DNA of 64,000 nt from Planctomycetaceae bacterium (GCA_021732995.1 JAKFWA010000068.1:51099-115098), one strand, 5' to 3'; positions 20,383 to 29,785 are shown, counted from the first letter of the stretch. The notes: generated by a model not told the origin, from the sequence alone. A program made the numbers and translations.

Positions 20383-21570
20383 ATGTCCCACCACCCCAAT
20401 ACAACAAGCCGCAGCCAGTCATGGCCGCTCTGCCTGTGCGCTGTGGCTGCTACGGTGGGCCTGTTCCTTGGCAACGCCCTCACCACTGAAGCACAGACCG
20501 GAGCGCGTGCCAAGCCTGCTGCGATTGAATCTGACGGCTCCGAATCCGTCGTGCTGCTGCGCAACGGCCGCATTCTGAAGGGGCGTATCAAGTCGGTTTC
20601 AACCGGGTATCTGGTGACGTCTAAATCGGGATATCTGGCCATCAACCACGATGAAGTTCGCTTTGAAGGCAAGGACGTCGGTGAGATTTATCTCCAGTTG
20701 CGGCAGGAACTCAAAGACCCCAGCATCAAAGAGCAACTGGGACTCGCAGAATGGTGCGTCAATCAGCAGCTCTATTCCTACGCAGACCGCGAACTGCAGG
20801 CAGTGCTGAAGCGCGACCCGTTCAACGATGTCGCCAAGCGTCTGCTGCGGCGCATCGAAACCGACAGTCAAGAGAAAGAAGACGTCAGCAGCCAATCTAA
20901 GCTGCTGACTGCATTCAAAGAAAAGACTCAGCCGGATGATGCGGCGCGAAGCCTCGGTGGTTTGTCCAATACCGTGGCTCAGCAGTTCGTGGGATCGATT
21001 CAACCGCTGCTGACCAACAAGTGCGGGAACGCACGCTGCCACGGCGGGGAAAGCGAGCACGCCTTCAAACTGGCCCGCGGCGCGTCAGGAGGCGGCAATC
21101 ATCGCATCTATGCGGAACGCAATCTGGCCACCGTGCTGAAGCAGGTGAACCTCACGAGGCCAGCCGAAAGCCCGTTGTTGCTGGTAACTCGCGGCTCTCA
21201 CGCAGGCCGCCCGATCTTCGCCGGTCAGGGAGCAGCAGCGCAACAAAAGCTGCTCAGCACGTGGATCGAATCCGTCGCCGCCGAACTACGCGGCCCGGTA
21301 TCGTTGTCCGAGACGAAGCTCAGCACGGCGTTGGACTACGAGTCCGTTCGCGGCGGAAAGACAGGGCGTCTAACAGAGCCGCAGCCAACCACAGCCAGGG
21401 CAACAACACAGCCCGTCTCACTTGAGCAATCGGCTGAGGCTGCAATTGCCGTGCAAGATTCGCAATCAACTCAGCCTGACCCAATCAAACGCAGTTCAGA
21501 CGCTTTCGACCCGGATGAGTTCAACAGTAAGTACGCCGATGGCGCCTTGCCCCGAATTGGGCCTCGATAA
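20383..21570 (+). CDS. Exported protein with TPR-like region and CX4CH haem-type motif
   Basis: 395 residues with AGAGGAAG just upstream of the start. An N-terminal hydrophobic segment (about 15-34) suggests export. Residues 55-105 form a small beta domain (VVLLRNGRILKGRIKSV) like short planctomycete domains in exported proteins. A helical region (about 105-160) could carry a TPR (YSYADRELQAVLKRDPFNDVAKRLL). Residues 198-222 contain IQPLLTNKCGNARCHGG, with Cys214, Cys219 and His220. This CX4CH motif matches the one in the PSCyt1 domain of the convergent gene. The C-terminal 80 residues are low complexity. Function is unknown; a surface electron-transfer or binding role is inference. Confidence 0.7.
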   Translation: MSHHPNTTSRSQSWPLCLCAVAATVGLFLGNALTTEAQTGARAKPAAIESDGSESVVLLRNGRILKGRIKSVSTGYLVTSKSGYLAINHDEVRFEGKDVGEIYLQLRQELKDPSIKEQLGLAEWCVNQQLYSYADRELQAVLKRDPFNDVAKRLLRRIETDSQEKEDVSSQSKLLTAFKEKTQPDDAARSLGGLSNTVAQQFVGSIQPLLTNKCGNARCHGGESEHAFKLARGASGGGNHRIYAERNLATVLKQVNLTRPAESPLLLVTRGSHAGRPIFAGQGAAAQQKLLSTWIESVAAELRGPVSLSETKLSTALDYESVRGGKTGRLTEPQPTTARATTQPVSLEQSAEAAIAVQDSQSTQPDPIKRSSDAFDPDEFNSKYADGALPRIGPR

Positions 21571-21611
21571 CCATTCATCGGCCAGCCCCATCAGCTCGCA
21601 ATTCGAGTGCT

Positions 21612-24029
21612 TTAGTGGTTGAACAGGAACTCGCGCGAGTTCAGCAGCGACCACAGCACATCTTCCAACGCCTTGCGTTTGTCTTCTTCCTTCGCGAGGT
21701 AGGCTTCAACTGCCGTCTGCTCAGCAGCAGTCGGGCGGCGAGAGAAGACAGCGAGGTAGAGTTCTTCAATCATCTCAGCAGTTGGTTTCTTTGCGGCGAT
21801 GAGTTTGGCAACCCGCCCCTCCCCGGCACCAACCTTGTTCTCGATCTCGTCAGAGTTCGATAGCAGCAGCACTTGAGCGAGTGTCGCTCCTGACGAACGT
21901 TCGCATTCGCAACCGGTGACTCGCTTCGGACGATCAAAAGCGTCGAGAAAGTAAGAGCCGAAGTTCTCGTGAGGCAGGTCAACCGCTCTGGCAGTCTTGC
22001 CAATTCCGCTGAACTGCGAGCGCGTTCCACAAGCCTGATCCACCGCGTCCAGCAGCACCTCCGCAATCAAACGACGGCCGTAGAACCTCGCAAAGTTCTG
22101 GCGATCAGTCTGGTTGTGCTCAGTCGGCTCAGAGGCCAACTGGTAGGTCCTGCTGCTGACTATCTGCCGGATCGTGTGCTTCATATCAAAGCGATGCGCG
22201 ATGAAGTCCTGAGCCAGGAAGTCCAGCAGTTCGGGATTCGAAGGCGGATTCGTTTCACGCAGGTCATCGACTTCGTGCACTAGTCCACGACCAAGGAAGT
22301 GACCCCACAGACGGTTCACGAGTGTCTTGGCGAAGAACGGGTTCTCGGGCTTCACCATCCAGTCAACGAGGCCATGGCGCGGATCCTCTTCGGGCGTGAA
22401 CTTGGCGTACGGACCATCCAGGTACTTGGGCTCCGGAGCCTTGTCCGTCAGCGGACTCTTCTCGCCCGTCGTGACGCTGGCGGAAGCGAAGTATGGTGGG
22501 GGTTGACCAAATCCCTTGCGTCCCAGCCGAGTGAAGAATCCGGTCAGGCCGTAGTAGTCTTCCTGAGTCCAGCGTTCATAAGGGTGATGGTGACAGCGGG
22601 CACACTGCAGCCGTAGTCCGAGGAAGACCTGCGCAGTGTCTGCAGTCGTCTGATGGAGTTGGTCGTCGCGACTCTGCCAGTACCAGTTGATGGCCGGCGC
22701 ATCCTTCCACTCACCAGCAGCAGCCACGATGCCACGCACCATTTCGTCATAGGGAACGTTGCGGGCAATCGCACTCTTCAGCCAATTGTGAAACGCGTAG
22801 GACGCATCATCAGATCCCGCGAGATTCGAGTTTCGGAGAATGGCTCCCCAGCGCAGCGCGAAGAAGGCTGAATAGTCGGGCGACTCCAGCAGCTGATTGA
22901 TCAGTTCGTTTCGTTTCTGCGGCGACTGATTCGCCAGAAACGCTTTCGCTTCTTCGACGGTCGGGGCGCGGCCGCACAGATCGATCATCACACGACGCAT
23001 GAACGTGGCATCGTCAGCGACTGGTGACGGGCGCAACCCGAGTTTCTTCCATTTCACCGCCGCGAGTTCGTCGATCTTGTTATTTGCCTCGAAGCCTTCC
23101 AGGTTCGTCAGCGGCGGCGCGTGAGGAACCAGAGCTCGGAAAATCGAGACCTGTCCCATGTAACGGGCCATGATGGTCGCTTCGCCCGTCTGCTCACCTG
23201 CGACAACGAGCCCGTCCTTATCAACGACCGCAACAACATCAAGGTTAGAACCGAAGTCAGTCTGCCGCGTGACGTCACGCTGCGAGCCGTCCGAGTATTC
23301 AGCCAGCACGGCAAGCTGTTGCTGCTCGGCCCGCTTCAAAGAACGCTCATTCGGCAGAACGCGAATACGACGAACTTGGGCGGCGTTCGGAGCAGCCGGC
23401 GCTGCACCTGCCTCAATCCACGCGGCGAACAGATGAAACGCCTCGTCATTGCGATCAAAACGCTTCCCGCCACCGTGCGGGACCGCTCCGGTCGCCTTCA
23501 GTAGCATCAGGCTGTTAGTCGCGGCGGAAGCGAAGACGCGACGGCCTCGAGCCTCTTGGACAATGGTCTGGTAGTCGAACTTCGTGTCAAAGCCGAACAG
23601 TGACAATTGAAAACCGTTCTGGCCGCGCTGCTTACCATGACAGCCGCCTGAATTGCAGCCATAGCGGCTCAGCAACGGCACAATTTCCGTCGCAAAGTCG
23701 ACCGGTCGTTTCGTATTCACGCCCCTGACGGTGACCGCGATCTTGGCTTCCGCGCCGTTGTGAACGACGCGCACAGTCCCCTGCCCGTCTGCCTTGGGGG
23801 TCACATAACCACGTTCGTCTACAGAAAGAATCTCAGGCCGCAGCGATTCGTACTTCACCTCACGCGTTGCATCGCGACCGCCCACCGATACCAGGATCTG
23901 ACGGCGCGCATACGCGTCGGACAGTTCGATCGTGGTCGGCACGACTTCAATCGCGTCAGCAGCGTGACTGACAGCCATCGAACTCAGGCAGGCGAAAGTG
24001 AAACAAATGGCGTGCAGAGAAAATCTCAT
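21612..24029 (-). CDS. PSCyt1/DUF1549-DUF1553 planctomycete cytochrome-like protein
   Basis: 805 residues from the ATG at 24029 (AGAAAGG upstream; the TTG at 24032 is an alternative). Order: signal peptide to about residue 24; a Big/Ig-like domain (30-105); PSCyt1-like segment VDFATEIVPLLSRYGCNSGGCHG with CX4CH (Cys125, Cys130, His131); a second Big-like domain (about 225-310); DUF1549 from about residue 320 with the CxxCH-containing LQCARCHHHPYERW; and DUF1553 to the end (NPFFAKTLVNRLWGHFLGRG). These large proteins are abundant in planctomycetes, with a suggested but unproven role in polysaccharide or redox processes at the surface. Often a DUF1501 gene is the next gene; here the DUF1501 protein is at 61-62 kb. 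Confidence 0.92.
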   Translation of the reverse strand: MRFSLHAICFTFACLSSMAVSHAADAIEVVPTTIELSDAYARRQILVSVGGRDATREVKYESLRPEILSVDERGYVTPKADGQGTVRVVHNGAEAKIAVTVRGVNTKRPVDFATEIVPLLSRYGCNSGGCHGKQRGQNGFQLSLFGFDTKFDYQTIVQEARGRRVFASAATNSLMLLKATGAVPHGGGKRFDRNDEAFHLFAAWIEAGAAPAAPNAAQVRRIRVLPNERSLKRAEQQQLAVLAEYSDGSQRDVTRQTDFGSNLDVVAVVDKDGLVVAGEQTGEATIMARYMGQVSIFRALVPHAPPLTNLEGFEANNKIDELAAVKWKKLGLRPSPVADDATFMRRVMIDLCGRAPTVEEAKAFLANQSPQKRNELINQLLESPDYSAFFALRWGAILRNSNLAGSDDASYAFHNWLKSAIARNVPYDEMVRGIVAAAGEWKDAPAINWYWQSRDDQLHQTTADTAQVFLGLRLQCARCHHHPYERWTQEDYYGLTGFFTRLGRKGFGQPPPYFASASVTTGEKSPLTDKAPEPKYLDGPYAKFTPEEDPRHGLVDWMVKPENPFFAKTLVNRLWGHFLGRGLVHEVDDLRETNPPSNPELLDFLAQDFIAHRFDMKHTIRQIVSSRTYQLASEPTEHNQTDRQNFARFYGRRLIAEVLLDAVDQACGTRSQFSGIGKTARAVDLPHENFGSYFLDAFDRPKRVTGCECERSSGATLAQVLLLSNSDEIENKVGAGEGRVAKLIAAKKPTAEMIEELYLAVFSRRPTAAEQTAVEAYLAKEEDKRKALEDVLWSLLNSREFLFNH

Positions 24030-24046
24030 CAAAAGCCTTTCTCAAG

Positions 24047-24164
24047 CAACGACTGGAACCCCACACAGGGTTTGGGTCGTTGTTGCCGGGCATCTTGAAA
24101 CGAGACCGCGACCGTAAGAGGAAGCAGCGAGTCACGCTGCGGAGACCTTCTCGCGATCGCGGTC
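24047..24164 (-). other. Structured leader/terminator region upstream of the DUF1549 gene
   Basis: Two inverted-repeat structures lie between the M50 protease stop and the DUF1549 start. One (caacgac at 24047-24053 with gtcgttg at 24076-24082, inner aaccc/gggtt) ends about 18 bases before the ATG. The other has outer arms at 24104-24110 and 24158-24164 and an inner gcagcg/cgctgc hairpin at 24124-24140. They could end the protease transcript or shape the leader of the DUF1549 mRNA. Confidence 0.4.
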
Positions 24165-24199
24165 CTGACGAACTTGGAAATTCTTAACAGAAAGTCACA

Positions 24200-25207
24200 T
24201 CACGGGCGATTGCGATTGCGAATTCGATCGCTGATCTGCTGCAACTGCTTCCGTTCCGATGGCGTCAACGCGGCCTCGCCGTGCAAATGCAGCTTTTCGA
24301 GCAGCATGTCCAGCGTCTGCTCCATCTCTTTTTCTTCCTCTTCCTGACGTCGTCGACGCTCCTCGTCCCGCTGCTGCCGCCAGCGTTCCACCAGTCCGGG
24401 CTGATCCGCTTCCGTTGCTCCCGATCGTTCCAGCGAGGTGTACCCTTCCGAGAAGTCGTAACCCATGAAGGATTCCGATTCCTCTTCCTGAGTATGCATC
24501 CGGAATTCCTCGTGCATGTTCAACAACATGACGACCGTTCCGAGCCCCATCACCCACACGTTCTCAAAGACGAAGCCCAGCACGAAACCGATGGCTCCAA
24601 TGAACGCTCCCACGCGGATGTAAGCCGTGCGAGCCGCCTGCGCTTCGAGCTTCGAGTGCAGCACAAGGTGCAGCATGCGGCCGCCATCCAGCGGATGCAC
24701 GGGCAGCAGGTTCACCAGCAGCAACAGCCAGTTGGCCTTGAACGTCAGCACCAGCAAAGACGGAATCAAGGCCGCGACGGTCTGTCCCGCCAACGCCACT
24801 CGCGGCAACGTGAAGGGGTCCCACCAGCTCTCGCTGTAATCTGAATTCAGCACGGGCCAGATTGTCGCCAGGCACAAGGCTAGATTAACGAGCAGGCCAC
24901 CAGCAGCTGTCAGCAGACGGGAGTAGGTCGTCGGGGCCGGCGAACACATCGCCAGACCGCCAAACGGCGTGATGTGAATTTCATCACCACTGCCGCCGCT
25001 GAATCGCGTCGCCAGAATGTGTCCGACTTCGTGAAACACCACGCTCAGGAACAGGATTCCCGTAAGGGTCAAAGCGAGCGGAATGTCTTGCAGGCGCAGG
25101 CACAGCGCGACGCCCACGAGGAAAAACCACACGTTGATCCGCACCTGGATGCCGAACCAGGTTCCACACGGCACGGAAAGAGCAAACGCAGTCCGGTCAG
25201 AATTCAT
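24200..25207 (-). CDS. Site-2-protease-like M50 zinc metalloprotease
   Basis: 335 residues from the ATG at 25207 (a GTG at 25210 is the alternative). Several TM segments surround the zinc-binding HEVGH (VVFHEVGHILATRF) and the third-ligand motif NLLPVHPLDGGRML, both diagnostic of M50 intramembrane proteases of the SpoIVFB/rhomboid-unrelated S2P group. No PDZ or CBS domain is evident. The cytosolic C-terminal 90 residues are charged and coiled-coil-like (WRQQRDEERRRRQEEEEKEM). The family cleaves membrane-bound regulators such as anti-sigma factors or pro-proteins. No substrate gene is adjacent. Confidence 0.9.
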   Translation of the reverse strand: MNSDRTAFALSVPCGTWFGIQVRINVWFFLVGVALCLRLQDIPLALTLTGILFLSVVFHEVGHILATRFSGGSGDEIHITPFGGLAMCSPAPTTYSRLLTAAGGLLVNLALCLATIWPVLNSDYSESWWDPFTLPRVALAGQTVAALIPSLLVLTFKANWLLLLVNLLPVHPLDGGRMLHLVLHSKLEAQAARTAYIRVGAFIGAIGFVLGFVFENVWVMGLGTVVMLLNMHEEFRMHTQEEESESFMGYDFSEGYTSLERSGATEADQPGLVERWRQQRDEERRRRQEEEEKEMEQTLDMLLEKLHLHGEAALTPSERKQLQQISDRIRNRNRP

Positions 25208-25549
25208 CACGCGGTTCCGATCGCGCGGGGATCTTCGAATCGCTTATTGTGATTCGGAAGAAGCTGAACTTCGTTCCGCAACCAAAATCGACGACATCAC
25301 GGTTCAAACATCAGCGCCGCAGCAGCAAAGCACTCGGCGATCTTGATTCTATGCCCGGCGTTTCGCAAGTCGCAAATTGAGCCCGCCAGATGTTGAATCT
25401 CAGCGGAAACGTGCACAGTCCTCGCGATCTCCGCAACAGGAATCTTACGCCGGGATCGATTGTAACGATTGTTTCTAATTTCATGGTGGCGCACGTCCGT
25501 CGTCCCAACCCTGTCTCACGGACGAGGAAGCTCGGCGCCACGGCTCCAT
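25208..25549. other. Intergenic region without a gene
   Basis: About 340 bases between the SGNH hydrolase stop and the protease start. It holds one weak inverted repeat (cgtccgt at 25494-25500 with acggacg at 25518-25524), which could act after the SGNH gene, but no T-run follows. Nothing else is recognised. Confidence 0.35.
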
Positions 25550-26419
25550 TTAGTACGTCTGTTCGTCGAAGAATCGCAGCATCTGAGCGGCCAGAAGATT
25601 GTGCCCCTGCTGCGACAGATGCAGGCCGTCCGAAGTCGCCTGCTCGGCCGTAACGGCTCCCAGCAGAACTCGTTTAGGAATCAGCCTTACGCCGTAGCGG
25701 TTAGCCAGACGACGCTGAATGGCTCCGAAGCGATGCGACCACGGCGGCAGTGGGATCTCGAACATGGCAATCTTGCGAGGTTTCTGGGTGAGTTCCCTCA
25801 GAAGTGCGTCAAGTGACCGCTCAAAGTCGTCGGCAGAAGCGTCACCAAGAATGTCGTTGCCGCCGATTTCAACAATCACGTTCGACTGGTCGTCAATCTC
25901 CCGGCATTGCCGCATGGCGGATTTGGCATCCGCTCCTGCAACAGCAACGTTCTTGATTCTGCGTCCCGACCGCTTCGCCCAGACAGCAGGCCACGGAGTC
26001 GACGCGTCAAACTCCGCACTCATCGAATCGCCAATGACGCAGATAGGCTGGTCACCGAAATTCGCCAGATTTGGCGGCAGGTGATATCGGAGTTCGTTGA
26101 TCACGCACACGGCGAATATCAGAAGGAAGGCGCAACGTGACATGAACACAACGCGTCGCCGCTCTGGTGCCACTTGGTGGCCGTCAATCAACAGCCATGC
26201 GGCCAGAGAACCCGCTAACAGAACGAGCGACACGAGACTCAACGGCGTGCCGGACAATCCCATCAGCAGCAGGCCAAAGACAATGCTGAGACGCCGCAAG
26301 TGACCAACTCGCGCGGAGCGCACACGCCACGAAAGCAGCCATCCCACAAAAACAAGAGCGGCCCCGGCAAAGAATGCCTGGCCGCTCACGATGTGATAGA
26401 TGAACCAGTTCTTGAGCAT
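25550..26419 (-). CDS. Membrane-anchored SGNH/GDSL hydrolase
   Basis: 289 residues. Three or four hydrophobic segments occupy the first 120 residues, followed by an SGNH domain with block I CVIGDSMSAEFD (Ser nucleophile), the block II Gly in VAVAGADA, block III VIVEIGGNDILGD (Asn) and block V near the end SDGLHLSQQGHNLLA (Asp and His). This supports an esterase or lipase acting outside the membrane, perhaps on acyl or acetyl groups of a glycan or lipid. The substrate is unknown. It is flanked by unrelated single genes. Confidence 0.82.
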   Translation of the reverse strand: MLKNWFIYHIVSGQAFFAGAALVFVGWLLSWRVRSARVGHLRRLSIVFGLLLMGLSGTPLSLVSLVLLAGSLAAWLLIDGHQVAPERRRVVFMSRCAFLLIFAVCVINELRYHLPPNLANFGDQPICVIGDSMSAEFDASTPWPAVWAKRSGRRIKNVAVAGADAKSAMRQCREIDDQSNVIVEIGGNDILGDASADDFERSLDALLRELTQKPRKIAMFEIPLPPWSHRFGAIQRRLANRYGVRLIPKRVLLGAVTAEQATSDGLHLSQQGHNLLAAQMLRFFDEQTY

Positions 26420-26482
26420 GCGCGGTTCTCAGATGTCGAGCATCAAAGGTCGCCCGGCACCTGGCCGTTTTGCCCGGAACTG

Positions 26483-26803
26483 TTAGTGCCAGTGTCCCGA
26501 ACGATGAAAGTCGTAGTGACCGGGGACAACATGGTAATGATCGCGATGTCGATAAACCTGAGTCGGGTGATAGTCGTAGTGACTGGTGTCGTGCCAGCCA
26601 CGTGGTTGGTAGTAACCACCGCCACCACCACCAAAACTGAAGTTGAAGTGGGAATGCCCACGGTGCGAATGTGACGAATGCGAATGGTGGGAATGATGTG
26701 AATGACCGCTATGTCGATGCGAACGATGATCGGCGCTCGCGGTTGAACTCATACCCACAACGACAGCGCAAGCGAGTGCGATAGCTCCCAAGGTACTTTT
26801 CAT
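26483..26803 (-). CDS. Small secreted histidine-rich protein
   Basis: 106 residues. The start at 26803 is preceded by GGAGAGAG; an ATG at 26815 is the alternative. The signal peptide (MKSTLGAIALACAVVVGMSSTASA) is followed by an almost pure His/Ser/Arg stretch (HRSHRHSGHSHHSHHSH and onward), a FNFSFGGGGGGYYQPRGW segment, and a Tyr/His-rich tail (YDYHPTQVYRHRDHYHVVPGHYDFHRSGHWH, in which no more than short parts are regular). Probable binding of divalent metals such as Ni, Cu or Zn in the periplasm or on the surface; that is inference from composition. A sigma-54-like promoter lies upstream. Confidence 0.75.
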   Translation of the reverse strand: MKSTLGAIALACAVVVGMSSTASADHRSHRHSGHSHHSHHSHSSHSHRGHSHFNFSFGGGGGGYYQPRGWHDTSHYDYHPTQVYRHRDHYHVVPGHYDFHRSGHWH

Positions 26804-27113
26804 GACTCTCTCCATCAGATGCTCATTGCGAGCCTGTTCAGACCGGCTCACCTTGTCCCTGACCTGCACGGGGTTGAGGTCAGTGAGAGTTCTTTAAGCG
26901 AAGGCCGTGCCAAGCCCTTTTGCCGGCTCTTTTCGACGGTCTGAGTGCAGATGTAGCTCGAAAACCTGCATCACCGGGCTTTACGAACGCAGGAAATGAA
27001 AGCTTCTGATCCAATAGGCGATGTCGCCTTGAACTCTGCGACATCAATCTGAGGACAGTCTCACAGAGAAACCATCACTCAACGCTGCTGCGTCTCGGTT
27101 TTGATGGCGACAG
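26804..27113. other. Intergenic region upstream of the His-rich gene
   Basis: About 310 bases between the His-rich gene start and the M81 peptidase stop. Apart from the sigma-54-like site, nothing is recognised. A frame open to 26869 extends the His-rich gene but lacks a signal-peptide character and was not used. Confidence 0.35.
26898..26913 (-). promoter_or_regulatory. Possible sigma-54 (-24/-12) promoter of the His-rich gene
   Basis: On the minus strand the sequence reads TTGGCACGGCCTTCGC. It fits the -24 element TGGCACG exactly and the -12 element TTGC with one mismatch, with the required GG-N10-GC spacing. It would start transcription near 26886, about 80 bases before the start codon at 26803. 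A near match can occur by chance in 64 kb. Confidence 0.35.
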
Positions 27114-28640
27114 CTACTGGATTTCGTCCAGCGGGAAGACCGGACGGCGAACTTTGCGGAACGCGAACTTTCGCAAGTCACTGGAACACGGCCCGGCGGT
27201 ATCGACCGTCAATGTTTCAGCGGTGATCGGATCGTACGCGCGGCGATGCGCTACGGCAGCCTTCACACCAATCAAATGACACTCCTTCGGTTCGATGCCC
27301 TGGCTGCGCAGTTGCCCCAGATCAAACGGCGGAGTCTTATGAGTCGTCAGCACGACCTTGATGTCCGGCGGAATCGAGCCTTTGGATGGTTCCAGCAACC
27401 GCACAACGGCAGTTGGCCCCATATCGATGTGCGTGCCGCACATGGAGGCGAGATGGCTCTGCGGGTCTTCCAGATCGAACTGACCGTTCGACAGAGATAA
27501 GACTTCCACATCCGCATGAACTGGCTGGCAGAAATCAGCACTCAATTTCGCACCGATCGAAAGCGCCCCTTGGCCTCCAACATCAAGCTTCCGGCAAAAC
27601 TCGACAGCTTCCGGGTCGTTGATGACGACCACCGAGCGGTCGATGTGGTGCTCTCGGGCAAAGCGGAGAATATCCGTCGTGTCGCCGGGTGCGCCGCCTC
27701 CAATGTTGTCGGCAGGTTCAACGATCACCAGCGGAGAGGCCTTAGCCGCCAAAAACTCTTGAATCAGACCGGACGATTGCTGAAGCCCGGGCGAGACCTT
27801 GTTGCCTTCGTGCCGATGCTCAATGGCATACTGCACGAGCGGCCGCAGCAGGTCGGCCGCCTGCTCGCGCGAGCCGAAAGTCGTCACCGAAAAGCTGACG
27901 CCGGTGTTGGGCGTATCAGCGAAGGAGAACCCTGCGAAAACATTGACGGCAACGACTTCAGGATGAGTCGCTTCGATCTCGCGAGCCATAGCTTCCAGAC
28001 CGCACATCGGTTCGTCGGCAGTTGCCGTACCCGTCGGCGGCCAGATCAGCGGCGGCTGAACCCAAACCGATTGCGGGCGCTGTCCGGTTTCCATGATCCG
28101 CTGCAGCAGTCGAGCCCCGTCGCGAGCCGCCTCGCACGCATCTGTATGAGGATTGCAGCGATAAGCGACAAAGCCATCGCTCAGCTCAATGGTTGCTGGG
28201 GAGATGTTTCCGTGAAGGTCCAATACCCCACAGATAGGAACATCAGCCCCGCCCGGCAGCGCCCGAATTCGAGCGACAATCTCACCTTCAACATCGTCCA
28301 GAGACGAAGTCACCATCGCGCCATGCAAAACCAACGCGATGCCGTCGACAGCGTCTCCTTGTAGCAAAGGCGCCGCGACCAGCAGCCACTCGGACCAGAA
28401 TCGCTCGAAGACTTCATCCTCGACGGTGCCACTGGGAGTTGCCCTGAGGTCGATTGCCGGAACGACCTCCCAGTCACACGCATCGGCAACATCCAAAACA
28501 CCAGCCAGCGGCGACGCATCACCGCGCGCATTCAACAGTTCCGCGCCAGTTCGTACTTGAAACGCAGATAACGGTGTCGTTTCGCGAAGGAACGAGTGCG
28601 TCTCGTGAAACAACCCGGCAACGAGAACTCGATACGGCAT
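27114..28640 (-). CDS. M81 family metallopeptidase (MlrC, microcystinase C-like)
   Basis: 508 residues from the ATG at 28640; a GTG at 28655 could add five residues. Recognised by MlrC motifs: N-terminal VLVAGLFHETHSF, the metal-binding ICGVLDLHGNIS (Asp-x-His) with YRCNPHTDACE (His), and the C-terminal-half VEPADNIGGGAPGDTTDIL. The founding member cleaves linearised microcystin; most family members in other bacteria have unknown substrates, so the name should not be read as toxin degradation. No signal peptide, so probably cytoplasmic. It stands alone on the minus strand. Confidence 0.9.
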   Translation of the reverse strand: MPYRVLVAGLFHETHSFLRETTPLSAFQVRTGAELLNARGDASPLAGVLDVADACDWEVVPAIDLRATPSGTVEDEVFERFWSEWLLVAAPLLQGDAVDGIALVLHGAMVTSSLDDVEGEIVARIRALPGGADVPICGVLDLHGNISPATIELSDGFVAYRCNPHTDACEAARDGARLLQRIMETGQRPQSVWVQPPLIWPPTGTATADEPMCGLEAMAREIEATHPEVVAVNVFAGFSFADTPNTGVSFSVTTFGSREQAADLLRPLVQYAIEHRHEGNKVSPGLQQSSGLIQEFLAAKASPLVIVEPADNIGGGAPGDTTDILRFAREHHIDRSVVVINDPEAVEFCRKLDVGGQGALSIGAKLSADFCQPVHADVEVLSLSNGQFDLEDPQSHLASMCGTHIDMGPTAVVRLLEPSKGSIPPDIKVVLTTHKTPPFDLGQLRSQGIEPKECHLIGVKAAVAHRRAYDPITAETLTVDTAGPCSSDLRKFAFRKVRRPVFPLDEIQ

Positions 28641-28728
28641 GGTGATGACCCGCACAAGAGGATCAATTCGGAAGCATCACGAGTTCGAAGCACAGTTCCT
28701 CGAGCACGCGCCGAACTCATCATCGAGA

Positions 28729-29649
28729 CTACTTCTTCGCCGTTTGCCAACGTTGCCATTCGAGACCGGGCCGTTCGACTCGAAATTCGACCAGTCGCGT
28801 GTGTTCGACTTCAGTCACATAGACAGTGCGACCATCCGGCCCACCGAAGCACAGGTTGCTCGGCTGTTTGCCGAGGACATCAACCTCATGCAGTATTTCT
28901 CCCTTCGGCGACATGATGGCAACGGTCCCCTTACCGTACCGCGTGATATACAGATTACCGTCAACGTCGCAGCGCATGCCGTCGAAGCCGTGATCAGGAA
29001 ACAGCTTGATCAGTTGCTTGTTCGTCAGACTGCCGTCAGCGGCAACGTCAAAACTCCACACGTTACGCTGCACGCTCTCGTTGACGTACAGCTTTTTGCC
29101 GTCGGGGCTCAGCTCGACGCCGTTCGTCGTCCCCATCTTCTCGGCGACCTTCTTCACTTCGCCCTTCGTGCTGATCCGCCAGAGCTGGCCCGTGCTGTTG
29201 CCCCAGTTCGGATCGCTGGCATAGAGCGTTCCATCAGGGCCAATCGTCAGATCGTTCGGCTGGTTCATCGACGCTTCGTGAGCGAAGACGGACACGGCCT
29301 TCGTCTTCATATCAACCTTCAGAACATTGTGCTGTTCGTAGTCCGCGACATACATGAAGCCAGCGGCATCAAATCGAATACCGTTGCCAACACTCTTATC
29401 GGGAAGCGTGACGAACACCTCACCCTTGCCTGCGGGAGTCACCTTGCCGATCGTGCCCTGCTTGGCGAAGTTCACCGCATAGATGTTTCCAGCGGCGTCG
29501 GTACCTGGGCCTTCGATGCCCGGCGTGAACTCCTTGGGCTGTGTCAGCGGCTTCGCGACAAACAGCTTGTCTTCCGCAATTCCGGCTGCGGATTGCACCA
29601 TCACACCCACAGCGGCCAATACGCAACTCAGTTTCTGAAGGCGTCTCAT
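28729..29649 (-). CDS. Secreted SMP-30/gluconolactonase-like beta-propeller
   Basis: 306 residues with a signal peptide (LSCVLAAVGVMVQSAAG). The six-bladed propeller pattern is clear: FTPGIEGPGTDAAGNIYAV, NGIRFDAAGFMYVAD, MNQPNDLTIGPDGTLYASD, TNGVELSPDGKKLYVNE, FDGMRCDVDGNLYITRYG, PSNLCFGGPDGRTVYVTEV. These match the SGL (SMP-30/gluconolactonase/LRE) family with its metal-site Glu/Asn/Asp residues. It probably hydrolyses a sugar lactone outside the cytoplasm, but the substrate is unknown. It ends close to the M81 gene (88 bases). Confidence 0.88.
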   Translation of the reverse strand: MRRLQKLSCVLAAVGVMVQSAAGIAEDKLFVAKPLTQPKEFTPGIEGPGTDAAGNIYAVNFAKQGTIGKVTPAGKGEVFVTLPDKSVGNGIRFDAAGFMYVADYEQHNVLKVDMKTKAVSVFAHEASMNQPNDLTIGPDGTLYASDPNWGNSTGQLWRISTKGEVKKVAEKMGTTNGVELSPDGKKLYVNESVQRNVWSFDVAADGSLTNKQLIKLFPDHGFDGMRCDVDGNLYITRYGKGTVAIMSPKGEILHEVDVLGKQPSNLCFGGPDGRTVYVTEVEHTRLVEFRVERPGLEWQRWQTAKK

Positions 29650-29785
29650 CGAGGCGTGCCCTTTGTCGAGAGAATGTTGCTAGCTCAAGTGCGCACCATT
29701 CACTGCAACGAACCCGCTTCGCGTTCGCAACCAAGTGCCAGCCTCGCGGAGCGTCTCGACGGAGGCAGCGGCTACCCAGGCAGCG

